Shown here: positions 1 to 6,128 of the stretch, piece after piece
How positions within the stretch are numbered: the first letter of the stretch is position 1
Layout: each line of letters starts with the position of its first letter
DNA from: an uncultured beta proteobacterium
GTDB taxonomy: Bacteria > Pseudomonadota > Gammaproteobacteria > Burkholderiales > Rhodocyclaceae
Reading direction: 5' to 3'
Assembly (NCBI GenBank): GCA_903930395.1
Contig: CAIYYE010000035.1
Span: 1-6,359, forward strand
Length of the DNA stretch: 6,359 nucleotides
Made by a program: the position numbers and the translations under genes
Notes under the pieces: model-generated
What the model saw: the letters and a program-made list of their open reading frames with translations, nothing else
What the model was told of the DNA's origin: nothing
Database searches by the model: none

Positions 1-408
1 ACCGCCGGCGCTTCCTATGACTTCGGCGCAGTCAAGCTGAGCGGCGTCTACGACGTCATCAAGGGCGATGTGAACTCGTTCATCGGCGGCAACGCTGTGG
101 GCCCTCTCATCGGCGTGCCGGCTGGTCAGAAATACGATCGTCGCAACTGGTTCGTCGGCGCCACCGTGCCGCTCGGCAAGTTCTCCGTGCTCGGCATGTT
201 CGGTCAGGTCAAGGACCGCACCGTGGCTAACGCCGATGCCTGGAAGCTGGGCGTTGGCGCGCGCTATGCCTTGTCCAAGCGGACCGAGCTGTATGCCGAC
301 TACGCACATATCAAGAACGATAGTGCTGCGGGCTACACCATCGGCTACGGCATCGGTGCCAGCGTTGGCGTCAATGGCCTGGCGATGGGCATGAAGCACT
401 CGTTCTAA
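1..408 (+). CDS. Outer-membrane porin, C-terminal part (5' end outside window)
   Basis: The open frame runs in phase from base 1 to the TAA at 406-408, giving 135 residues; the first ATG inside the window is not the real start. The fragment has alternating hydrophobic/polar beta strands separated by Gly/Asp/Asn-rich turns, for example the stretches reading NWFVGATVPLGKFSVLGMFG and ARYALSKRTELYADYAHI. It ends in GMKHSF, and a terminal Phe is the classic beta-barrel assembly signal of outer-membrane proteins. The YALSKRTELYADYA segment is typical of the Gram-negative porin family (Porin_4/OmpC-like) of betaproteobacteria, where it forms one of the last strands of a 16-stranded trimeric barrel for passive diffusion of small solutes. 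Roughly the last third of a usual 330-390 residue porin is present. A strong terminator follows, so this is the last gene of its transcript. Substrate preference cannot be read from this part. Confidence 0.88.
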   Translation, partial: TAGASYDFGAVKLSGVYDVIKGDVNSFIGGNAVGPLIGVPAGQKYDRRNWFVGATVPLGKFSVLGMFGQVKDRTVANADAWKLGVGARYALSKRTELYADYAHIKNDSAAGYTIGYGIGASVGVNGLAMGMKHSF

Positions 409-421
409 GCAATCGATTTGT

Positions 422-491
422 CCGGAAGGCCTGGTTTAATCCGCGTCTTCCGGGCGCAAGAAACTTGCGTCAGATGTCTTCAATGCATCTG
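422..491 (+). other. Three tandem inverted repeats in the porin 3' UTR
   Basis: Three perfect stems lie one after another between the porin stop and the terminator. CCGGAAG (422-428) pairs with CTTCCGG (447-453) across an 18-nt loop. CGCAAG (455-460) pairs with CTTGCG (464-469) across a 3-nt loop. CAGATG (471-476) pairs with CATCTG (486-491) across a 9-nt loop. With the terminator stem at 495-517, almost the whole 3' UTR can fold. Possible roles are 3'-end protection of an abundant porin mRNA or a 3'-UTR-derived small RNA; neither is shown by sequence alone. On the - strand the same repeats lie just downstream of fnr and could form the 3' end of its transcript. Confidence 0.5.
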
Positions 492-494
492 TTT

Positions 495-525
495 GGGGCA
501 CTCTTCCGGAGTGCCCCATTTTTTT
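495..525 (+). terminator. Intrinsic terminator of the porin gene
   Basis: A perfect 9-bp stem, GGGGCACTC (495-503) with GAGTGCCCC (509-517), closes a 5-nt TTCCG loop. It is followed, after one A, by seven T residues (519-525). This is a textbook Rho-independent terminator for + strand transcription, ending the porin mRNA about 115 nt after its stop codon. It lacks a T-tract in the opposite direction, so it does not look like an efficient terminator for fnr, which converges from the right and stops only 9 bp away. Confidence 0.92.
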
Positions 526-533
526 GTGCCGGC

Positions 534-1280
534 TCAGACCGCCCGGTGATGCATGAGGGCCTTGAGCCCGTTCACGTTGAGGATGCGGATGTGCTTTTGC
601 TGGACGGCAATGTGGCCTTCTTCCTGGAAGCGGGAGAAAGCGCGTGACACTGTTTCAAGTTTGAGGCCCAGATAGCTGCCGATCTCCTCGCGCGTCATGC
701 GCAGGTAGAACTCGGCGTGTGAGAAGCCGCGGGCTGTAAAGCGTTGCGACAGGTTGAGCAGGAAGGCGGCGAGGCGTTCTTCGGCGCGCATGGTGCCGAG
801 CAGCATCATGACGCCGTGGTCGCGAACGATTTCGCGGCTCATGACCTTGTGAAAGTGGTGTTGCAGGGTGTGGATTTCCCGCGACAGGACTTCCAGGCGC
901 GAGAACGGGATCGCACAGATCTCGCTGTCTTCGAGCGCAATGGCGTTGCAGGTATGGTGTTCGGTGCTGATGCCGTCGAGGCCGAGCAGTTCGCCGGCCA
1001 TCTGGAAGCCCGTCACCTGGTCGCGGCCATCCTCGAGCAGCACGTCGGTCTTGAAGAAGCCGCTGCGAATCGCATAGATGGCGTCGAAGGCTTCACCGGC
1101 GCGGTAAAGATGGTCGCCACGCTTGATCCGGCGTCGGGTCGACACCATGTTGTCCAGTTGTTCCAGTTCCTCCAGCGTGAGGCCCAGGGGCAGGCAGAGC
1201 TCGCGCAGGTTACAATTGGAGCATGCCGTCTTGATGACCGACAGCGTGACTTCTTGATTTAACGGGTGTGTTTGAGGCAT
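534..1280 (-). CDS. fnr: FNR/ANR-type oxygen-sensing transcriptional regulator
   Basis: This 248-residue cytoplasmic CRP/FNR-family regulator binds DNA as a dimer when its O2-labile [4Fe-4S] cluster is intact. With the ATG at 1280-1278 as start, the N-terminal cysteines fall at C20, C23 and C29 (CX2CX5C) and the fourth in EICAIPF is C122, the same numbers as in E. coli FNR. Residues about 35-135 form the cyclic-nucleotide-binding-like beta-roll. Residues about 140-165 match the dimerisation helix. The C-terminal helix-turn-helix (about 195-222) carries E209, S212 and R213, which in E. coli FNR read the TTGAT half-site. An in-frame TTG two codons upstream could extend the protein by two residues, but ATG fits the family better; only a weak AGG (6 nt upstream) serves as ribosome binding site. 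It is divergent from hemN, with an FNR box 17 bp upstream of its start codon, so autoregulation is likely. The family match is very secure; the exact target set is inferred. Confidence 0.95.
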   Translation of the reverse strand: MPQTHPLNQEVTLSVIKTACSNCNLRELCLPLGLTLEELEQLDNMVSTRRRIKRGDHLYRAGEAFDAIYAIRSGFFKTDVLLEDGRDQVTGFQMAGELLGLDGISTEHHTCNAIALEDSEICAIPFSRLEVLSREIHTLQHHFHKVMSREIVRDHGVMMLLGTMRAEERLAAFLLNLSQRFTARGFSHAEFYLRMTREEIGSYLGLKLETVSRAFSRFQEEGHIAVQQKHIRILNVNGLKALMHHRAV

Positions 1281-1297
1281 TCGCAACCTGCGTTCGC

Positions 1298-1311
1298 TTG
1301 ATCCATGTCAA
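1298..1311. promoter_or_regulatory. FNR/ANR box between fnr and hemN
   Basis: The 14-bp sequence TTGATCCATGTCAA matches the FNR consensus TTGAT-N4-ATCAA at nine of ten defined positions; the single change (G for A at 1307) is common in ANR/FNR sites. Its centre (1304.5) is 41.5 bp upstream of the transcription start predicted for hemN from the CATAAT -10 element, the standard class II activating position. Relative to fnr the box sits only 17 bp before the start codon, where bound FNR would more likely block than help transcription. A TTGACA sequence on the - strand (1311-1306) overlaps the box, but no good -10 lies at the right distance from it before the fnr start codon. Confidence 0.88.
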
Positions 1312-1333
1312 CCATAAATTCGAACCTTCCGAA

Positions 1334-1346
1334 CATAATCAGACCT
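1334..1346 (+). promoter_or_regulatory. -10 element and predicted start of the hemN transcript
   Basis: CATAAT (1334-1339) differs from the TATAAT consensus at one base. A start at about 1346-1347 would place this hexamer at -12 to -7 and the upstream FNR box at -41.5. No good -35 hexamer other than the region covered by the FNR box is present, as expected for an activator-dependent class II promoter. The predicted leader to the ATG at 1366 is only about 20 nt and has no clear Shine-Dalgarno sequence. Confidence 0.68.
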
Positions 1347-1365
1347 ACTTTTTGTGGCTGGCCCA

Positions 1366-2769
1366 ATGAATTTCGCAACTGAAAACCTCGTCTTCGATCC
1401 TCAGATCATTCGCCGCTTCGACGTCAACGGCCCACGTTATACGTCCTATCCGACGGCCGACCGCTTTGTTGAAGCCTTCGATGCCGAGGCGGCCAAGCTG
1501 TGGCTGGGCAAACGCAACATCGGCGGAATCAGTCGTCCGCTCTCATTATACTTCCACATACCTTTCTGTAACACTATTTGCTACTACTGCGCCTGTAACA
1601 AGATCATCACCAAGGATCACGGGCGCAGCGGCAAGTACCTGAAATATCTGGCCAAGGAGCTGGATATGCAGGCGGCGGCGCTCGAAGGCCGCGATGGCGA
1701 GCACGAGGTCATCCAGCTACATTGGGGTGGCGGTACGCCGACCTTCCTGTCACATGACGAAATGCGCCAGTTGATGGGCGAGACGCGCAAGCACTTCAAG
1801 CTGCTTGAAGGCGGCGAATATTCCATCGAAGTTGACCCGCGCAAGGTCGATACGGCAACTGTCGCCCTGCTTGGCGAACTCGGTTTCAATCGCATGAGCG
1901 TCGGCGTCCAGGATTTCGACGAGCGCGTCCAGGTCGCGGTCAATCGTGTCCAGAGCGAGGAAGAAACCTACAGCGTGATCCGCGATGCGCGGGCCAATGG
2001 CTTCAAGTCGGTGTCGGTTGACCTGATCTACGGCTTGCCGCACCAGACCGTGATGGGCTTCAACCGGACCATCGAACGTGTTCTGGCGATGGACCCGGAT
2101 CGTCTGTCGATCTACAACTACGCGCACATGCCGAGCATGTTCAAGCCGCAGCGCCGGATCAACGAAGCCGACCTGCCGTCGGCCGATACCAAGCTGCAGA
2201 TTCTGGCGCTGGCGATCAAGAAGCTGACTGACAACGGTTATGTCTTCATCGGCATGGACCACTTCGCCAAGCCCGATGACGAACTCGCCGTGGCCCAGCG
2301 TCAGGGTCGTCTGCACCGCAATTTCCAGGGCTATTCGACCTATGCCGACTGCGACATGCTGTCCTTCGGCATTTCGTCGATCAGCAAGGTCGGGCCGAGC
2401 TATTACCAGAACGTCAAGACCGCCGACGAGTACTACGATGCCATCGATACCGGCAGCCTGCCGATTTTTCGCGGCATCGAGCTGACCGCCGACGACATCC
2501 TGCGCCGTTCCATCATCCAGGCCCTGATGTGTCATTTCGAGCTGTCCATCGAAAGCATTGAAAGCGCCCATCTCATCGACTTCCGCAAGTATTTCGAAGC
2601 CGAGCTGGAGGATATGCGCGAGATGGAGCGGGCCGGTCTGATCAAGATCGAACGCGAATGGATCACCGTGCTGCCGCCAGGACGTCTGCTCGTGCGCATC
2701 ATTTCCATGGTCTTCGACCGCTATCTGCGGGCCGGTCGCCAGCGCGCGACTTACTCGAAGGTTATCTAA
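1366..2769 (+). CDS. hemN: Oxygen-independent coproporphyrinogen III dehydrogenase (HemN)
   Basis: This 467-residue cytoplasmic radical SAM enzyme decarboxylates two propionate side chains of coproporphyrinogen III to give protoporphyrinogen IX without O2, the anaerobic step of heme synthesis. The N-terminal NGPRYTSYPTADRF matches the HemN-specific segment. The cluster motif HIPFC-NTI-C-YY-C-A-C gives C68, C72, C75 and C77; the first three bind the [4Fe-4S] cluster and the fourth is the extra conserved HemN cysteine. Then come the SAM-binding GGGTPT (121-126), the VGVQDF, VDLIYGLPHQT and FIGMDHFAKPDDELAVAQ blocks, HRNFQGYST, and a C-terminal domain ending in a TYSKVI tail like that of E. coli HemN (457 residues). 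These features identify true HemN rather than the HemW/HemN-like paralogue. The ATG at 1366 is preferred: an in-frame GTG at 1354 would lie only 8 nt from the predicted transcription start. Expression is probably activated by FNR. Confidence 0.96.
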   Translation: MNFATENLVFDPQIIRRFDVNGPRYTSYPTADRFVEAFDAEAAKLWLGKRNIGGISRPLSLYFHIPFCNTICYYCACNKIITKDHGRSGKYLKYLAKELDMQAAALEGRDGEHEVIQLHWGGGTPTFLSHDEMRQLMGETRKHFKLLEGGEYSIEVDPRKVDTATVALLGELGFNRMSVGVQDFDERVQVAVNRVQSEEETYSVIRDARANGFKSVSVDLIYGLPHQTVMGFNRTIERVLAMDPDRLSIYNYAHMPSMFKPQRRINEADLPSADTKLQILALAIKKLTDNGYVFIGMDHFAKPDDELAVAQRQGRLHRNFQGYSTYADCDMLSFGISSISKVGPSYYQNVKTADEYYDAIDTGSLPIFRGIELTADDILRRSIIQALMCHFELSIESIESAHLIDFRKYFEAELEDMREMERAGLIKIEREWITVLPPGRLLVRIISMVFDRYLRAGRQRATYSKVI

Positions 2770-2788
2770 GCGGCGTGTGCGGTAGCGG

Positions 2789-2810
2789 GTCGGCAGGCTA
2801 AACTGCCGGC
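2789..2810 (+). other. Hairpin in the hemN/DsbD_2-like gap, possible weak terminator or attenuator
   Basis: Within the 64-bp gap, CGGCAG (2791-2796) pairs perfectly with CTGCCG (2803-2808) around GCTAAA. The stem can grow by a T-G wobble and a G-C pair to 2789-2810. No T-tract follows, so it is not a convincing intrinsic terminator; it could reduce readthrough or stabilise the hemN 3' end. No promoter is obvious in the rest of this gap. Confidence 0.4.
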
Positions 2811-2833
2811 TTCGCTGACCACCGGCTTGCACG

Positions 2834-3505
2834 ATGCCTGATACCGGCTATCTCGCCTTATTCCTCGTCGGCCTGCTTGGCGGCACCCATTGCGTCGGCA
2901 TGTGCGGCGGCATCGTCGGTGCCCTGTCGATGGGCGTTACGGCACGCTGGTCCATGCACCTTGCCTATAACGGCGGGCGCATCCTGTCCTATGCGGCAGC
3001 CGGCGCCATCGCCGGCGCGCTGGGTGCCGCCAGCATGGGGCTGGAAGGGCAGATTCCCGCCCGGATGCTGCTGTATTTCCTCGCCAACCTGATGCTCGTC
3101 GCGCTCGGCCTCTATCTGCTTGGCGTCACCCGCGCCCTGGCCTTTACCGAGCGCCTCGGGCAATCACTGTGGCGCCATGTCCAGCCGCTGACCCGGCGCT
3201 TTCTCCCGGCACGCTCGGTGGCCCAGGCTTTTCCGCTCGGCCTGCTGTGGGGCTGGCTGCCTTGCGGTCTGGTCTATAGCGCCCTGGCCAGCGCCTTGAC
3301 GGCCGGCTCTGCGACGCGTGGCGGCCTGATGATGCTGGCTTTCGGTCTGGGCACCCTGCCCAATCTGTTGCTGGCCGGCATGGTACTGGCCCGCTTGAAC
3401 GAATTTGTTCGCCGGCCGTTCGTTCGTACCTTGTCGGGCCTCTTGGTGCTAGGCTTTGGCCTATACGGATTCGTCGGCCTGATGCGACTTGCGGGCTGGC
3501 TCTGA
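2834..3505 (+). CDS. DsbD_2 / TauE-SafE-like inner-membrane protein, possible copper-handling role
   Basis: This 223-residue, very hydrophobic protein has about six predicted membrane segments (roughly residues 5-30, 45-67, 78-98, 133-155, 163-187 and 198-219). It lacks a soluble domain. The first helix carries GGTHCVGMCGG (C20, C24) and the fourth carries WGWLPCGLVYSAL (C144). Both are hallmarks of the DsbD_2 family, often labelled 'sulfite exporter TauE/SafE' by automatic annotation although sulfite export is not shown for this branch. Such genes commonly sit beside hemN, anr/fnr and cbb3-oxidase assembly genes with a copper ATPase, which suggests copper or thiol handling for oxidase assembly; this is inference from context. 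It starts 64 bp after hemN, has no recognisable Shine-Dalgarno before the ATG, and ends 13 bp before the stress protein gene. The start is supported because the first helix begins directly after MPDTG. Confidence 0.82.
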   Translation: MPDTGYLALFLVGLLGGTHCVGMCGGIVGALSMGVTARWSMHLAYNGGRILSYAAAGAIAGALGAASMGLEGQIPARMLLYFLANLMLVALGLYLLGVTRALAFTERLGQSLWRHVQPLTRRFLPARSVAQAFPLGLLWGWLPCGLVYSALASALTAGSATRGGLMMLAFGLGTLPNLLLAGMVLARLNEFVRRPFVRTLSGLLVLGFGLYGFVGLMRLAGWL

Positions 3506-3506
3506 G

Positions 3507-3513
3507 AAGGAAG
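3507..3513 (+). promoter_or_regulatory. Ribosome binding site that fixes the start of the stress protein gene
   Basis: AAGGAAG lies just after the preceding stop codon and a few bases before the ATG at 3519. It is the best Shine-Dalgarno sequence among the complete genes here and rules out the longer reading from the TTG at 3489, which lies inside the upstream gene. Confidence 0.8.
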
Positions 3514-3518
3514 AAATC

Positions 3519-3944
3519 ATGAAAATCCTTTTGCCGGTCGATGGTTCAGATTGCTCCCTGCGTGCGGTTGATCACCTGATCGCGCACGTCGGCTGGTTCC
3601 GCGACGTGCCGGAAATTCACCTGCTGCATGTCCAGGCGCCGATTCCCATCGGGCGGGTGCAGGCCCATGTCGGCAAGGAAACGCTGCACGCCTACTATCT
3701 CGAAGAGGGCCAGGCGCATTTGCTCGCAGCGCAGAAGAAGCTCGATGCCGCCGGGCGCTTTCATACGACGCATATTCACGTCGGCCAGCCGGCCGAGGTG
3801 ATCGCCACGATGGCGGATGAGTTTGGCTGTGACCTGGTCGCCATGGGATCGCACGGGCGGGGTGGTATGGCCGGACTGGTCATGGGCTCGGTGGCCAGCC
3901 GCGTCCTGCATCTGGCGTCGTGTCCGGTCCTGCTCGTCAAATGA
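3519..3944 (+). CDS. Universal stress protein, single UspA domain, ATP-binding type
   Basis: This 141-residue cytoplasmic protein has the full Usp fold: the start [10 protein letters not shown] with conserved D8, a central HVGQPAEVI strand-loop, and a C-terminal SCPVLLVK strand. The nucleotide-binding motif G-X2-G-X9-G-S is intact (G110, G113, G123, S124), placing it in the ATP-binding (MJ0577-like) group rather than the E. coli UspA-like group. Such proteins form dimers and help cells survive stress or energy limitation; several are FNR/ANR-controlled in other Proteobacteria, which fits this neighbourhood. The last bases of its stop codon overlap the ATG of the copper ATPase (ATGA at 3941-3944), so the two are probably translationally coupled. 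It is rich in His (12 of 141), including H82, H85 and H87 close together; metal binding would be speculation. The specific role is unknown. Confidence 0.93.
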   Translation: MKILLPVDGSDCSLRAVDHLIAHVGWFRDVPEIHLLHVQAPIPIGRVQAHVGKETLHAYYLEEGQAHLLAAQKKLDAAGRFHTTHIHVGQPAEVIATMADEFGCDLVAMGSHGRGGMAGLVMGSVASRVLHLASCPVLLVK

Positions 3945-6103
3945 GCGAATCCGACACAGGCCGGGTGGTCGAGTTTGCCATCGGTGGCATGACCTGCGCT
4001 GCCTGTTCGGCCCGCCTTGAGAAGGTGCTCAATCGGCAGGCTGGCATGCAGGCCAACGTCAATCTGGCGGCCGAACGGGCCCGTGTCCGTCTGTCGGCGA
4101 CGGCCGATGAGGCCGCCGTGCTCGCCGCCGTCGCCAAGGCCGGCTTCACAGCTGCGCTGGTTGACGGCCAGACGCGCGAGCGTGAAAAGGCGGCGAAGCT
4201 CCGTATCTATCAAAGCGAAATCCGGCGCTTCTGGATATCCGTGGCGCTGAGCCTGCCCCTGGTCGGGCAGATGTTCTTCATGCTCGGCGAACACGGCCAC
4301 ATGAACGAATTGCCGCGCTGGCTGCAACTCGCGCTGGCGACCCCGGTGCAGTTCTGGATTGGCTGGCGGTTCTACGATGGCGCTTACAAGTCCCTGCGCG
4401 GCGGTGGGGCCAATATGGATGTCCTGGTCGCCCTCGGCACCAGCATGGCCTGGGCTTTTTCGGCCGTGGTCACGCTGTTTGCGCTGGATCAGCATGTCTA
4501 TTTTGAAAGCGGCGCCGCCGTCATCACCCTGGTCCTGCTCGGCAAATTGCTCGAAGCGCGGGCCAAGGCGCGGACGTCCGAGGCCATCGAGTCGCTGATT
4601 CGCCTGCAGCCGAAGACGGCGCGCGTCGAGCGCGATGGTCAGTGGGTCGACATGCCGGTCGACAGCTTGATGCCGGGCGATGTATTTCTCGTTCGACCGG
4701 GCGAAAGTGTGCCGGTCGATGGCGAGCTCATTGATGGCGAATCGAGCGTCAATGAGGCGATGCTGACCGGCGAAAGCATGCCGGTGGGCAAGCGGGCCGG
4801 CGACAAGGTCTTTGCCGCGACGGCCAACGGCCAGGGCGCGATGCGCTGCCGGGCGACCGGCGTCGGCGAACATACGCTGCTCGCCGGCATCATCCGCATG
4901 GTCGGCGAGGCGCAGGGCTCGAAGGCCCCGGTGCAACGGCTGGCCGACCGGATTTCGGCGATTTTCGTGCCGACGGTGTGTGTCATTGCCCTGTTCACCT
5001 TTTTCGGCTGGTGGTGGTTTGCCGGGCAGTTCGCCGAGGCGCTGGTCAATGCAGTCGCCGTGCTCGTCATTGCCTGTCCGTGTGCCCTGGGCCTGGCGAC
5101 GCCGACCGCGATCATGGTCGGAACCGGGCAGGGGGCGCGGGCCGGCATCCTCGTCAAGAATGCCGAGGCGCTGGAACGGGCCGAGAAGATCACGGTGCTA
5201 GCCCTCGACAAGACCGGGACGCTGACCAGCGGGATGCCTCAAGTCACCGATGTACTGCCTTATGGCCTCTCCCGCGACGAGGCGCTCAGCCTTGCGGCAG
5301 CGCTCGAGCAGAATTCGGAACATCCGCTGGCGAGGGCTGTCATCGCGGCGAGTGGCCCGGTGCTCGCCGGGAAAGTCGACAATTTCAGGGCGCTTGCCGG
5401 CCATGGCGTCGAAGGCGAAGTGGCCGGCCGGATGCTGCGCCTCGGTTCGCCGGCCTGGTTGGGTCTGGCCGCGGAAGCCGCCGTCGTCGATCTGCAGCGG
5501 ACCGGCAAGACGGTCGTGGCGCTGGTCGAAGGCGAGACGATGCTGGCCTTGCTGGCCATTGCCGACGCCCTCCGGCCGACTTCGCGGGCCGCTGTCGAGC
5601 GCCTGCGCGAGCGCGGTATCCGGGTGGTCATGCTGACCGGTGACAATGCGTCAACGGCAGCGGCGATAGCCGCCGAGGCCGGCATCGCCGAGTTCCGGGC
5701 CGGCATCCTGCCGGGCGACAAGGCGGCAGCGATCAATGAACTGAAGTCGGCGGGCGGACTGGTGGCCATGGTCGGCGATGGCATCAACGATGCGCCGGCG
5801 CTGGCCGCGGCCGATGTCAGTTTCGCCATCGGGGCCGGCTCCGATGCGGCCGTCGAGGCGGCGGATCTGACCCTGATTCGTGGCGACCTGATGAGTGTTG
5901 TCGACGCAATCGACCTATCGGCGGCCACCTTGGGGAAAATTCGGCAAAATCTTTTCTTTGCCTTCATCTACAATGTAATGGGAATTCCGCTCGCCGCTTT
6001 GGGTCTACTCAACCCGGTGGTGGCAGGTGCCGCCATGGCGATGAGTTCGGTGTCTGTCGTCTCGAACTCGCTGCTGTTGAAGCGTTGGCGGACAGGGCGC
6101 TGA
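3941..6103 (+). CDS. copA: Cu+-translocating P1B-type ATPase (CopA-like)
   Basis: This 720-residue inner-membrane pump uses ATP to move monovalent copper out of the cytoplasm. In order: one N-terminal heavy-metal-associated domain with GMTCAAC (C19, C22); membrane helices from about residue 97; the actuator motif TGES (276-279); the transmembrane metal site CPC (379-381); phosphorylation site DKTGT with D423; nucleotide-domain SEHPL with H461 and the GHG glycine pair (487-489); TGD (566-568) and GDGIND (612-617). Helix 7 has N670 and Y677-N678, and helix 8 has M701, S702 and S703, the usual Cu+ (P1B-1) ligands, closer to CopA than to FixI/CcoI; Zn/Cd/Pb pumps have different signatures. The ATG at 3941 overlaps the upstream stop and has no clear ribosome binding site, pointing to translational coupling; a GTG 21 bp upstream is less likely. 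Its role may be copper tolerance or copper supply to cuproenzymes such as cbb3 oxidase; context favours the latter, motifs allow both. Confidence 0.94.
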   Translation: MSESDTGRVVEFAIGGMTCAACSARLEKVLNRQAGMQANVNLAAERARVRLSATADEAAVLAAVAKAGFTAALVDGQTREREKAAKLRIYQSEIRRFWISVALSLPLVGQMFFMLGEHGHMNELPRWLQLALATPVQFWIGWRFYDGAYKSLRGGGANMDVLVALGTSMAWAFSAVVTLFALDQHVYFESGAAVITLVLLGKLLEARAKARTSEAIESLIRLQPKTARVERDGQWVDMPVDSLMPGDVFLVRPGESVPVDGELIDGESSVNEAMLTGESMPVGKRAGDKVFAATANGQGAMRCRATGVGEHTLLAGIIRMVGEAQGSKAPVQRLADRISAIFVPTVCVIALFTFFGWWWFAGQFAEALVNAVAVLVIACPCALGLATPTAIMVGTGQGARAGILVKNAEALERAEKITVLALDKTGTLTSGMPQVTDVLPYGLSRDEALSLAAALEQNSEHPLARAVIAASGPVLAGKVDNFRALAGHGVEGEVAGRMLRLGSPAWLGLAAEAAVVDLQRTGKTVVALVEGETMLALLAIADALRPTSRAAVERLRERGIRVVMLTGDNASTAAAIAAEAGIAEFRAGILPGDKAAAINELKSAGGLVAMVGDGINDAPALAAADVSFAIGAGSDAAVEAADLTLIRGDLMSVVDAIDLSAATLGKIRQNLFFAFIYNVMGIPLAALGLLNPVVAGAAMAMSSVSVVSNSLLLKRWRTGR

Positions 6104-6117
6104 ATGAGAGCAAGGAC

Positions 6118-6123
6118 AAGGGA
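6118..6123 (+). promoter_or_regulatory. Ribosome binding site of the PAS-domain gene
   Basis: AAGGGA ends 5 nt before the ATG at 6129, in the 25-bp gap after the ATPase stop. A second purine run, AAGGA, lies at 6112-6116. No terminator or evident promoter separates the two genes. Confidence 0.55.
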
Positions 6124-6128
6124 ACTGG

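Noticed and set aside
465..647. Possible small protein of 60 residues on the + strand across the porin terminator
   Set aside because: It begins among the 3'-UTR hairpins, runs through the terminator and its T-tract, and continues antisense to fnr; no ribosome binding site is visible.
744..1262. Open frame of 172 codons on the + strand opposite fnr
   Set aside because: fnr on the other strand has every cluster and DNA-binding residue of the family; the + strand translation resembles no family and is an antisense shadow.
1750..2832. Long open frame of 360 codons on the - strand opposite hemN
   Set aside because: It is a shadow of hemN: high GC at third positions suppresses stops on the opposite strand, its translation shows no recognisable domain, and HemN motifs on the + strand are complete.
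3489..3518. Upstream TTG start for the stress protein gene
   Set aside because: It would add ten residues overlapping the end of the preceding gene; the ATG at 3519 has a strong ribosome binding site and gives the standard Usp N-terminus.
3567..3581. TTGATCACCTGATC inside the stress protein gene resembling an FNR box
   Set aside because: The second half-site does not fit TTGAT-N4-ATCAA, and it lies within coding sequence after the start codon with no promoter elements near it.
3776..4936. Open frame of 386 codons on the - strand opposite the stress protein and ATPase genes
   Set aside because: It crosses two well-supported + strand genes, its translation is rich in Arg/His/Ala/Gly without any known motif, and it lacks a convincing ribosome binding site.
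5260..5967. Open frame of 235 codons on the - strand inside the ATPase gene
   Set aside because: Its Ser/Ala/Arg/Pro-rich translation is the mirror of Ala/Gly/Asp-rich ATPase codons, and the overlapping gene encodes essential motifs (TGD, GDGIND) here.
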